This document shows, piece by piece, positions 57,594 to 64,000 of a stretch of DNA of 64,000 nucleotides. The notes beneath the pieces are model-generated. The model was not told where the DNA came from and made no database searches. It was given only the letters and a program-made list of their open reading frames with translations. Within the stretch, counting starts at the first letter, position 1. The number at the start of each line of letters is the position of its first letter. The stretch is from contig NZ_PVLR01000044.1 in assembly GCF_002980625.1 (NCBI RefSeq), forward strand, positions 1 to 64,000. Direction: 5' to 3'. The position numbers were made by a program, and so were the translations under genes. Origin of the DNA: Malikia spinosa (GTDB lineage Bacteria; Pseudomonadota; Gammaproteobacteria; Burkholderiales; Burkholderiaceae_C).

Positions 57594-58694
57594 ATGGCAG
57601 TCTGGCAGATGATTCCCGCGCGCGCGGCCCCCGTCCGCCAGGAGGGCTGGCTGGCCTGGGTCAGGCGCGAGCTGTTCGGCGGCTGGCTCAACGCGCTGAC
57701 CACGCTCGCGCTGCTGGCCTGGGCCGTCTCGGCGCTGCCCGGACTGGCCGACTGGACGCTGTGGCAGGCGGTCTGGCGCCCGGACGCCGACGCCTGCCAG
57801 GCCGCGCGCGGCAGCGGCGCCTGCTGGGGCGTGATCGCCGAAAAGCAGCGCCTGATCCTGCTCGGCCGCTATCCGGCGCCGGAGCACTGGCGGCCCGTGC
57901 TGGCCTGCGTGCTGCTGCTGGCACTGGTCGTCGCCAGCGGCCTGCGCCGCTGCTGGAACCGCTGGCTGCTGCCGGCCTGGCTGCTGGTATGGGCCACCTT
58001 CTTCGCGCTGATGGCCGGCGGCTTCGCGGGCCTGGCGCCGGTGCCGACCGAGCGCTGGGGCGGCCTGCCGCTGACGCTGATGCTGGCGACGCTGTCGATC
58101 CTGCTGGCCTGCCCGCTGGCGGTGCTGCTGGCACTGGGCCGGCGTTCGCGCCTGCCGGCGATCCGCGTGCTGTGCGCCTGCTATGTGGAGCTGGTGCGCG
58201 GCGTGCCGCTGATCTCGGTGCTGTTCATGGCCAGCTTCCTGTTTCCGCTGTTCCTGCCGGCCGGCACGACGCCGGACGTGCTGTTGCGCGTGCTGCTGGG
58301 CATCGCGCTGTTTGCCGCAGCCTACCTGGCCGAGACGGTGCGCGCGGGCCTGCAGTCGGTCCCTAACGGTCAGGTCGATGCCGCCGCCAGCATCGGCCTG
58401 GGCTGGTGGCAGACCCAGCGCCTGGTCGTGCTGCCGCAGGCGCTCGGCGCCGTGGTGCCGGGGCTGATGAACAGCTTCATCTCGATCTTCAAGGACAGCT
58501 CGCTGATCACGATCGTGAGCCTGTACGAGCTGACCGGCTCGCTCGGGCTGGCACTCAGCGGCGACCCGGTCTGGCGCCCCTACATGATCGAGGGCTACTG
58601 TTTTATTACCGCCATCTACTTCGTGGTCTGTGCCGCCATGTCGCGCTACAGCCTCTGGGTCGAGCGCCAGCAGGCGCGTGCCCTGACCCGCTGA
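57594..58694 (+). CDS. aapM: Amino-acid ABC transporter permease, second subunit (AapM)
   Basis: A 366-residue inner-membrane protein with about eight helices, a central periplasmic segment, and the coupling region DAAASIGLGWWQTQRLVVLPQALG. VELVRGVPLISVLFMASF and KDSSLITIVSLYELTGSL are typical of HisM/AapM permeases. It follows aapQ by 4 bases and precedes aapP by 22. Confidence 0.9.
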   Translation: MAVWQMIPARAAPVRQEGWLAWVRRELFGGWLNALTTLALLAWAVSALPGLADWTLWQAVWRPDADACQAARGSGACWGVIAEKQRLILLGRYPAPEHWRPVLACVLLLALVVASGLRRCWNRWLLPAWLLVWATFFALMAGGFAGLAPVPTERWGGLPLTLMLATLSILLACPLAVLLALGRRSRLPAIRVLCACYVELVRGVPLISVLFMASFLFPLFLPAGTTPDVLLRVLLGIALFAAAYLAETVRAGLQSVPNGQVDAAASIGLGWWQTQRLVVLPQALGAVVPGLMNSFISIFKDSSLITIVSLYELTGSLGLALSGDPVWRPYMIEGYCFITAIYFVVCAAMSRYSLWVERQQARALTR

Positions 58695-58716
58695 CTGACC
58701 CGCAGACTCTCATTCC

Positions 58717-59496
58717 ATGCTCAACCACGACGCTTCCATCATCCGCTTCGAGCGGGTCAACAAATGGTACGGGCGCGATTTCCATGCGCTGCGTGACATC
58801 GAGCTCGAGATCGGGCGCGGCGAGCGCGTGGTGGTCTGCGGCCCGTCCGGCTCGGGCAAGTCGACGCTGATCCGCTGCATCAACGCGCTTGAGCCGTTCC
58901 AGCAAGGCCGGCTGATCGTCGACGGCGTGGCGCTGGGCGCCGAAGGCAGCGCCAAGGACAACGCCGATGAACGCGCGGTGCAGCAGGTCCGGCGCCGGGT
59001 CGGCATGGTGTTCCAGCAGTTCAACCTGTTCCCGCACCTGAGCGTGCTCGACAACCTGACACTGGGGCCGCGCCATGTCGCCGGGCTGTCGCGGCGCGAG
59101 GCCGAGGCACAGGCGCTAACGCAGCTTGAGCGGGTGCATATCGCCGAGCAGGCGCACAAGTTCCCGCTCCAGCTCTCGGGCGGCCAGCAGCAGCGGGTGG
59201 CGATCGCGCGCGCGCTGTGCCTGGCGCCGCAGATCCTGCTGTTCGACGAGCCGACCTCGGCGCTCGATCCCGAGATGGTGCAGGAGGTGCTCGACGTGAT
59301 GACCGAGCTGGCCAGTCAGGGCATCACGATGGTCTGCGTGACGCACGAGATGGACTTTGCGCGCTCGGTCGCCGACCGGATCGTCTTCATGGACCAGGGC
59401 CAGATCGTCGAGGAGGCGGCGCCGGCGGCCTTCTTCTCGCAGCCGGAGTCGGCGCGGGCGCAGCAGTTCCTCGCCAAGCTGCAACGGCCGGGCTAG
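58717..59496 (+). CDS. aapP: Amino-acid ABC transporter ATP-binding protein (AapP)
   Basis: A 259-residue polar-amino-acid family ATPase. Walker A GPSGSGKS is at 42-49, then MVFQQFNLFPHLSVLDNL (Q-loop), the signature LSGGQQQRVAIARAL, Walker B ILLFDEPTSALDPEM and the H-loop THE. It closes aapJQMP, which is followed by a 280-bp gap before ssuA. Confidence 0.93.
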   Translation: MLNHDASIIRFERVNKWYGRDFHALRDIELEIGRGERVVVCGPSGSGKSTLIRCINALEPFQQGRLIVDGVALGAEGSAKDNADERAVQQVRRRVGMVFQQFNLFPHLSVLDNLTLGPRHVAGLSRREAEAQALTQLERVHIAEQAHKFPLQLSGGQQQRVAIARALCLAPQILLFDEPTSALDPEMVQEVLDVMTELASQGITMVCVTHEMDFARSVADRIVFMDQGQIVEEAAPAAFFSQPESARAQQFLAKLQRPG

Positions 59497-59776
59497 CCAT
59501 AGGCGCTGGCAGCCCAAGGCTGCTGCGGCCGGATCAGAAGAGCTGGTCTTTCGCGGCAGGCATCGGTGTGTCCGCGCAGCGGCATCAATCCAGCCATTGA
59601 CAGAAAAGCGATTGCAGCCGGTCGGGCTATTGCGATAGCTCAGTGGAATTTGCTCGTTTTTGTAATTTGGAGATTTGTTTTTCTTCGTTTGCCAACCAAG
59701 GGGCGTCGCGGATGATTCCTTCATTCGCTCACAAGCCCCGGCTCCGAATAGAGCACAGGCCAAACAAGGAAATACC
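59497..59776 (+). promoter_or_regulatory. Intergenic region upstream of ssuA
   Basis: A small hairpin GCAGCC-CAA-GGCTGC (59509-59523) follows the aapP stop but lacks a T run, so it is at best a weak terminator. The stretch 59625-59700 is markedly A+T-rich with repeated GTTTTT/ATTTG runs, as seen before sbp. It is a plausible promoter and CysB/SsuR-type activator site, assigned by composition only. Confidence 0.35.
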
Positions 59777-60751
59777 ATGTCGTCCATCAAGAACCTGCAA
59801 CGCCGTCTTCTGCTCAAGACCTTCGCCGCCACCAGCGCCCTGGGCGTCGGCGGCAGCGCGCTGGCGCAGACCACTGCCACCAAGTCGCCCCGGGTGCTGC
59901 GCATCGGCTACCAGAAGGGCTGGCTGTCCATCCTCAAGGCGCGCGGCACGCTGGAAAAACGCCTGGCTGCGCTCGGCGCGAGCGTGACCTGGTCGGAATT
60001 CACGGCCGGTCCGGTGCAGCTCGAGGCGCTCAACGTCGGCTCGATCGATTTCGGCGATGTCGGCGAAGCGCCGCCGATCTTTGCCCAGGCCGCGGGCGCG
60101 CCGCTGGTCTACGTCGGCGCCAGCAACCCGCGCCCCAGGCTCGAGGCGATCCTGGTGCCCAAGGAGTCGTCGATCCGCAGCGTGGCCGATCTCAAGGGCA
60201 AGAAGATCGCGTTCAACAAGGGCTCGAATGTGCAGTACCTGATCGCCAAGCTGCTCGAGAAGCATGGCCTCAAATACGGCGACGTGCAGCCGATCTTCCT
60301 GCCGCCGGCCGACGCGCGCGCCGCGTTCGAGCGCGGTGCGGTCGATGCCTGGGCGATCTGGGACCCTTTCCTGGCCGCAGCCGAAAAGACCCTGGGCGCC
60401 CGGGTCCTGGCCGACGGAACGGGCGTGGTCAGCAACCGCTGGTATTTCTTCAGCGCGCGTGAGTTCGCCACCCACAACGCCGACCTGCTGCGCATCGCGC
60501 TGGAGGAAATCGACCAGATCGACCGCTGGGCCGCCAGGAACAAGTCCGCCGCCGCGCAGGAGCTGTCGAAGATCCTGGGCCTGGACCGTGCGATCACCGA
60601 GCTCTGGATCAGCCGCACCAGCTTCGGCGTGGTGCCGGTCACCGGGGAGCTGCTGGCCGAGCAGCAGGCGATCGCCGACACCTTCTTCGACCTCAAGCTG
60701 ATCCCCAGGCCGCTCAAGCTGCGGCACGCCGCCCCGGTCAACCTGAACTGA
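59777..60751 (+). CDS. ssuA: Aliphatic sulfonate ABC transporter substrate-binding protein
   Basis: A 324-residue periplasmic protein with a twin-arginine-like signal (QRRLLLKTFAATSALGVGG, cleavage near SALAQ about 35). The mature part has VLRIGYQKGWLSILKARG, VQLEALNVGSIDFGDVGEAPPIFAQ (in parts) and AWAIWDPFLAAAEK, which are SsuA hallmarks for C2-C10 alkanesulfonates. An AAGGAA ribosome site precedes the ATG at 59777, which rules out a longer in-frame start at 59675. First gene of ssuACBE. Confidence 0.93.
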   Translation: MSSIKNLQRRLLLKTFAATSALGVGGSALAQTTATKSPRVLRIGYQKGWLSILKARGTLEKRLAALGASVTWSEFTAGPVQLEALNVGSIDFGDVGEAPPIFAQAAGAPLVYVGASNPRPRLEAILVPKESSIRSVADLKGKKIAFNKGSNVQYLIAKLLEKHGLKYGDVQPIFLPPADARAAFERGAVDAWAIWDPFLAAAEKTLGARVLADGTGVVSNRWYFFSAREFATHNADLLRIALEEIDQIDRWAARNKSAAAQELSKILGLDRAITELWISRTSFGVVPVTGELLAEQQAIADTFFDLKLIPRPLKLRHAAPVNLN

Positions 60752-60791
60752 ACGGTGTCATGAGCCAAGCTCAAAAAAGAGGAATACCTAT

Positions 60792-61640
60792 ATGAGTCTT
60801 ACCGCCTCCGCCCCACTCAAGGAACCGACCGTCGGGAATTTTCCGACGGGTTTCTCCAGCTCCCTGCTGGGCAGTTCGCTGGCCCCGCTCGGTCGGCAAT
60901 TGCTGCCCTGGCTGCTTCCCGTCTTGCTGATCGTCCTGTGGCAATGGGCCTCGGCGCGCGGCTGGATCTCGAACCGCGTGTTGCCGGCCCCGCTCGAGGT
61001 CGGACGGGCCGCCTGGCAGCTGGCCGTTTCGGGCGAGCTCTGGACCCATGTCAAGATCAGCGCCGGGCGCGCCCTGATCGGCCTGGCGGTCGGCGGCGGC
61101 CTGGGCCTGGTGCTGGGCCTGCTGACCGGATCGGTGCGCTGGCTCGAGACGCTGCTCGACTCGACGATCCAGATGATCCGCAACATCCCGGCACTGGCCT
61201 TGATCCCGCTCGTGATCCTGTGGTTCGGCATCGACGAGATGACCAAGCTGTTCCTGATCGCGGTGTCGGTCTTCTTTCCGATCTACATCAACACCTTCCA
61301 CGGCATCCGCAATGTCGACCCGGGCCTGATCGAGATGGGTCGCACCTACGGCCTGAGCCGCTGGGGCCTCTATACCCAGGTCGTGCTGCCGGGCGCGCTG
61401 TCGTCGATCCTGGTCGGCCTGCGCTTCTCGCTCGGGCTGATGTGGGTGATCCTGATCGTGGCCGAAACCATCTCGGCCCAGGCCGGCATCGGCTACCTGA
61501 CCATGAACGCGCGCGAGTTCCTGCAGACCGACATCGTGCTGGTCGGCATCCTGCTCTATGCGCTGCTGGGCAAGCTCGCCGATCTGTTCGCGCGCAGCCT
61601 CGAACGCTACTGGCTGCGCTGGCACCCAGGCTATCAGTGA
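60792..61640 (+). CDS. ssuC: Sulfonate ABC transporter permease
   Basis: A 282-residue inner-membrane protein with six helices of the taurine/sulfonate permease family. A Pro/Leu-rich first helix ([17 protein letters not shown]) leads to [19 protein letters not shown] and [26 protein letters not shown] (in parts, the ATPase coupling loop). AGAGG lies before the ATG. It is 40 bases after ssuA. Confidence 0.93.
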   Translation: MSLTASAPLKEPTVGNFPTGFSSSLLGSSLAPLGRQLLPWLLPVLLIVLWQWASARGWISNRVLPAPLEVGRAAWQLAVSGELWTHVKISAGRALIGLAVGGGLGLVLGLLTGSVRWLETLLDSTIQMIRNIPALALIPLVILWFGIDEMTKLFLIAVSVFFPIYINTFHGIRNVDPGLIEMGRTYGLSRWGLYTQVVLPGALSSILVGLRFSLGLMWVILIVAETISAQAGIGYLTMNAREFLQTDIVLVGILLYALLGKLADLFARSLERYWLRWHPGYQ

Positions 61641-61665
61641 CGCGACCGCTACGGAGATATACCCC

Positions 61666-62469
61666 ATGACTGACAAGACAACTGCTGCCGGCGGCGTGCG
61701 CCTGGAACTGCGCCAGCTCGGCAAGCGCTTTGGCCCACGCGAGGTGCTGCGCCACAACAACCTGAATGTGGCGCCCGGCGAATTCATCGCCATCGTCGGG
61801 TGCAGCGGCTGCGGCAAGAGCACGCTGCTGCGCCTGGTGGCCGGTCTTGATGAGGCCAGCAGCGGCGAGCTGCTGATCGATGGCGTGAGCGCCAGGCAGC
61901 GGCGCGACGACACCCGCATCATGTTCCAGGAGGCGCGCCTGCTGCCCTGGAAGCGCGTGCTCGACAACGTGGCGCTGGGCCTGCCGCCCGAGCGGCGCGC
62001 CGACGCCGAGCGCGTGCTGGCCCAGGTCGGACTCGGCGAACGCCTGCATGACTGGCCGGCCCAGCTCTCGGGCGGCCAGCGCCAGCGCGTGGCCTTGGCA
62101 CGCGCCCTGGTGCACCAGCCGCGCCTGCTGCTGCTCGACGAGCCGCTGGGTGCGCTCGATGCGCTGACGCGGATCGAGATGCACGCCTTGATCGAAGGCC
62201 TGTGGCACCGCCACGGCTTTACCGCGCTGCTGGTCACGCATGACGTGCAGGAGGCGGTCGCGCTGGCCGACCGCGTGATCCTGATCGAGAACGGCGAGAT
62301 CGCGCTCGACGAACGCATAGCCCTGGCGCGGCCGCGTTCGCGCGGCGATGCCGCCTTTGCCGCGACCGAGAAACGCATCCTCGACCGCGTGCTGCAACTG
62401 CCCGAGATCGATACGCCCGCGCCCGAGCCGTCCTGGCTGCCGGCGCACGCGCTGCGCTGGGCCATCTGA
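61666..62469 (+). CDS. ssuB: Sulfonate ABC transporter ATP-binding protein
   Basis: A 267-residue ATPase. Walker A GCSGCGKS is at 45-52; [20 protein letters not shown] is the Q-loop region typical of SsuB/TauB, followed by the signature [15 protein letters not shown], Walker [16 protein letters not shown] and the H-loop THD. An ACGGAG ribosome site sets the start at 61666 rather than the longer frame from 61558. It lies 25 bases after ssuC. Confidence 0.93.
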   Translation: MTDKTTAAGGVRLELRQLGKRFGPREVLRHNNLNVAPGEFIAIVGCSGCGKSTLLRLVAGLDEASSGELLIDGVSARQRRDDTRIMFQEARLLPWKRVLDNVALGLPPERRADAERVLAQVGLGERLHDWPAQLSGGQRQRVALARALVHQPRLLLLDEPLGALDALTRIEMHALIEGLWHRHGFTALLVTHDVQEAVALADRVILIENGEIALDERIALARPRSRGDAAFAATEKRILDRVLQLPEIDTPAPEPSWLPAHALRWAI

Positions 62470-62513
62470 GCCGGCGCTGCCCCTGGAACCGAAATTCACA
62501 AGAGGAAACCATC

Positions 62514-63110
62514 ATGTCCGTGTTACTGATCGCCGGCAGCCCGTCGGAACATTCGCGCTCGGCCGCCTTGCTCGATGCCGTGCAGCAGCGCCTGCAGCAG
62601 CAGGCCGGAGCGCACCGCCTGCACCTGGATCGGCTGCCGATCCGCGACCTGTCGCCGCAGGCGCTGCTGCTGGCCGACTGGAATCACGCGAGCATCAAGC
62701 GCGCCATCGCCCAGGTCGAGTCGGCCTCGGCGCTGGTGGTCGCGACCCCGGTCTACAAGGCCGCCTACAGCGGCGTGCTCAAGGTCTTTCTCGACCTGCT
62801 GCCGCAGACCGCGCTCAAGGGCAAGGTGGTGCTGCCGCTGGCCACCGGCGGCAGCCCGCACCACATGCTCGCGCTCGACTACGCGCTGCGCCCGGTGCTG
62901 CAGTCGCTTGGCGCCAAACATATCCTGCCCGGGGTCTATGCCTCGGACAGCCAGATCCCGAAGGACGAGGACGGCAGCTACCGGATCGGCGACGAGATCC
63001 AGGACCGGCTCGATGACGCCGTCCATATCCTGCTGCACGAGGGCTTGCGCTTAGCCGTCAAACCGGGTTTCGAGCCGGTCGCGTTCGCATCGGTCCAGTA
63101 CAGCGTCTGA
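62514..63110 (+). CDS. ssuE: NADPH-dependent FMN reductase
   Basis: A 198-residue flavodoxin-like reductase that supplies FMNH2 to SsuD and related monooxygenases. The FMN phosphate loop IAGSPSEHSRSAALLD is at about 5-20, ALVVATPVYKAAYSGVLKVF is the SsuE dimer/flavin region, and ATGGSPHHMLALDYALRP follows. Its partners SsuD and the DszC-like proteins are encoded up to 20 kb away, so it may serve several oxygenases. Ribosome site AGAGGAAA before the ATG. Confidence 0.93.
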   Translation: MSVLLIAGSPSEHSRSAALLDAVQQRLQQQAGAHRLHLDRLPIRDLSPQALLLADWNHASIKRAIAQVESASALVVATPVYKAAYSGVLKVFLDLLPQTALKGKVVLPLATGGSPHHMLALDYALRPVLQSLGAKHILPGVYASDSQIPKDEDGSYRIGDEIQDRLDDAVHILLHEGLRLAVKPGFEPVAFASVQYSV

Positions 63111-63132
63111 GTGCCGGCGAAGGATCTGCGCC

Positions 63133-63687
63133 ATGGCCGACATCCCGACCGTCGTCATCGTTCCGGGCTGGCGCGACTCAGGTCCGGATCACTGGCAGAC
63201 CCGGTGGACCGAGCAGCTGCCGCGGGTGCAGCGCGTGGTGCAGGACAACTGGGTCTCGCCGCTGAAGCGGGCCTGGGTCGAGCGCCTGTCCGAAACCATC
63301 CTGGCGATAGAAGGCCCGCTGGTGCTGGCGGCACACAGCCTGGGCTGCATCACGACCGTGCATCTGCCGCACGAGGTGGCGCTGCGCATCCAGGGCGCGC
63401 TGCTGGTCGCGCCGGCCGACCCCGAGCGCCGCGGCGTGCTGGCCGACTTCGCGCCCGTGCCCTACCAGGCCCTGCCCTATCCGAGCATCGTGGTCGCGAG
63501 CAGCAACGACCCGTTCTGCCCGGCGCGGCTGGCCGGGGCCTATGCCCGGGCCTGGGGCAGCGAGTTCGTGCGCCTGCAGGAGGCCGGCCACATCAACGTC
63601 GACAGCGGTCATGGCGACTGGCCGCTCGGGCTGGCGCTGCTGCAGTCGCTGGCGGGGCTGGCGAGCGCGTGGCCCGGAGACTGCTGA
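63133..63687 (+). CDS. RBBP9/YdeN-family serine hydrolase
   Basis: A 184-residue small alpha/beta hydrolase. VVIVPGWRDSGPDHWQTRW near the N-terminus is typical of the family, and the nucleophile serine lies in AHSLGC (Ser about 71). The acid is probably the Asp of SSNDPFC and the base the His of AGHINVDSGHGDWP. It starts 22 bases after ssuE, so it is probably part of the ssu operon. The natural substrate of this family is unknown; an ester or lactone from organosulfur breakdown is possible but unproven. Confidence 0.85.
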   Translation: MADIPTVVIVPGWRDSGPDHWQTRWTEQLPRVQRVVQDNWVSPLKRAWVERLSETILAIEGPLVLAAHSLGCITTVHLPHEVALRIQGALLVAPADPERRGVLADFAPVPYQALPYPSIVVASSNDPFCPARLAGAYARAWGSEFVRLQEAGHINVDSGHGDWPLGLALLQSLAGLASAWPGDC

Positions 63688-63945
63688 CAAGCGACTGAAT
63701 CCCAAAGCTCGAACTTGTGCACAACAATAGATAATTGTGAATCACGCCGTTGACTTTATTTTCATTCATGGTGAATTTCTATCGTCTTGATTAAATCGTT
63801 TGTTCCTAATTGCGGCCGCTGCCTTCCAGAAATACCGGGCTCAAAGTTATAGTTCGATCAACTGATGATGTTCATTGCCGTGCAGCCAAACGCCGGCTGA
63901 ATTGAAGCGTCATTTCAGTTGATAACGCAACAAAAGGAACCCGAG
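63688..63945 (+). promoter_or_regulatory. Upstream region of katG
   Basis: This 258-bp A+T-enriched gap separates the hydrolase gene from katG. TTGACT at about 63753 could be a -35 box, and one ATAG half-site near 63852 resembles part of an OxyR site, but the full four-element OxyR pattern is not seen. Promoter assignment is tentative. Confidence 0.35.
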
Positions 63946-64000
63946 ATGGACAACAAAGACCTGAGTACTGCTGGAAAATGCCCGGTCATGCATGGCGGGG
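63946..64000 (+). CDS. katG: Catalase-peroxidase KatG (5' end only)
   Basis: The last 55 bases encode MDNKDLSTAGKCPVMHGG, which matches the conserved N-terminal start of KatG (GKCPVMHGG), just before the peroxidase domain. An AAAGGAA ribosome site lies 9 bases before the ATG. KatG breaks down hydrogen peroxide with a haem cofactor. The rest of the gene lies beyond the window, so active-site residues cannot be checked. Confidence 0.85.
   Translation, partial: MDNKDLSTAGKCPVMHGG

Overview
The window looks like a chromosome segment of a high-G+C betaproteobacterium of the order Burkholderiales, probably close to Comamonadaceae or Sphaerotilaceae. This is inferred from gene content and order: yebC-purD-hemF-nadD-rsfS-rlmH-maf-rng, tolB-pal-cpoB, a small phasin, clpS-clpA, ppiD beside tRNA-His, and a CysB-type sulfur regulator. 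It is also inferred from the strong G/C third-position bias. No rRNA, CRISPR array, insertion sequence, integrase or phage structural gene is visible.

Layout. 1-3070: a terminator, then a phosphohexomutase gene and pgi (plus strand), by eye less GC-rich than the rest. 3084-17093: a minus-strand housekeeping block. Read in transcription order it runs sbcB, yebC, purD, hemF, nadD, rsfS, rlmH, maf, rng, tolB, pal, cpoB, tcdA, tRNA-Lys, lipocalin, PfkB-family kinase. Many neighbours overlap by an ATGA. 17184-20015: a terminator, clpA and clpS. 20150-36226: envelope and general functions: NlpC/P60 lipoprotein, AI-2E family permease, GGDEF/EAL protein, class A penicillin-binding protein, glutathione transferase-like protein, a carotenoid-hydratase-like/FtsX/ATPase export cluster, arfB, a phasin, two tRNA-His genes, ppiD and an unknown gene.

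36345-63687 is a large sulfur-acquisition region. It holds a periplasmic sulfate-binding protein, a Mop/TOBE protein, a CysB-type regulator, O-acetylhomoserine sulfhydrylase and a cytoplasmic molybdopterin oxidoreductase. It continues with two acyl-CoA-dehydrogenase-fold oxidoreductases, an LLM-class flavin monooxygenase and metQNI. On the other strand lies an operon of a third dehydrogenase-fold protein, ssuD and an amidohydrolase. An aapJQMP-type amino-acid transporter and ssuACBE with a small serine hydrolase follow. These genes plausibly import sulfate, sulfonates, methionine and sulfur amino acids, and release sulfur using reduced flavin from SsuE. The window ends in the first codons of katG.

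The sulfur region is interrupted at 48941-52005 by an A+T-rich insert between two convergent operons. It carries a two-gene ATPase/HNH-nuclease pair resembling the Septu (PtuA/PtuB) anti-phage system. The ATPase has about 190 residues before its P-loop that I cannot assign, and a 449-bp non-coding leader with a 14-bp palindrome precedes it. This insert is the best candidate for a poorly described system. The second is the set of flavin oxidoreductases of unknown organosulfur substrate on both sides of it.
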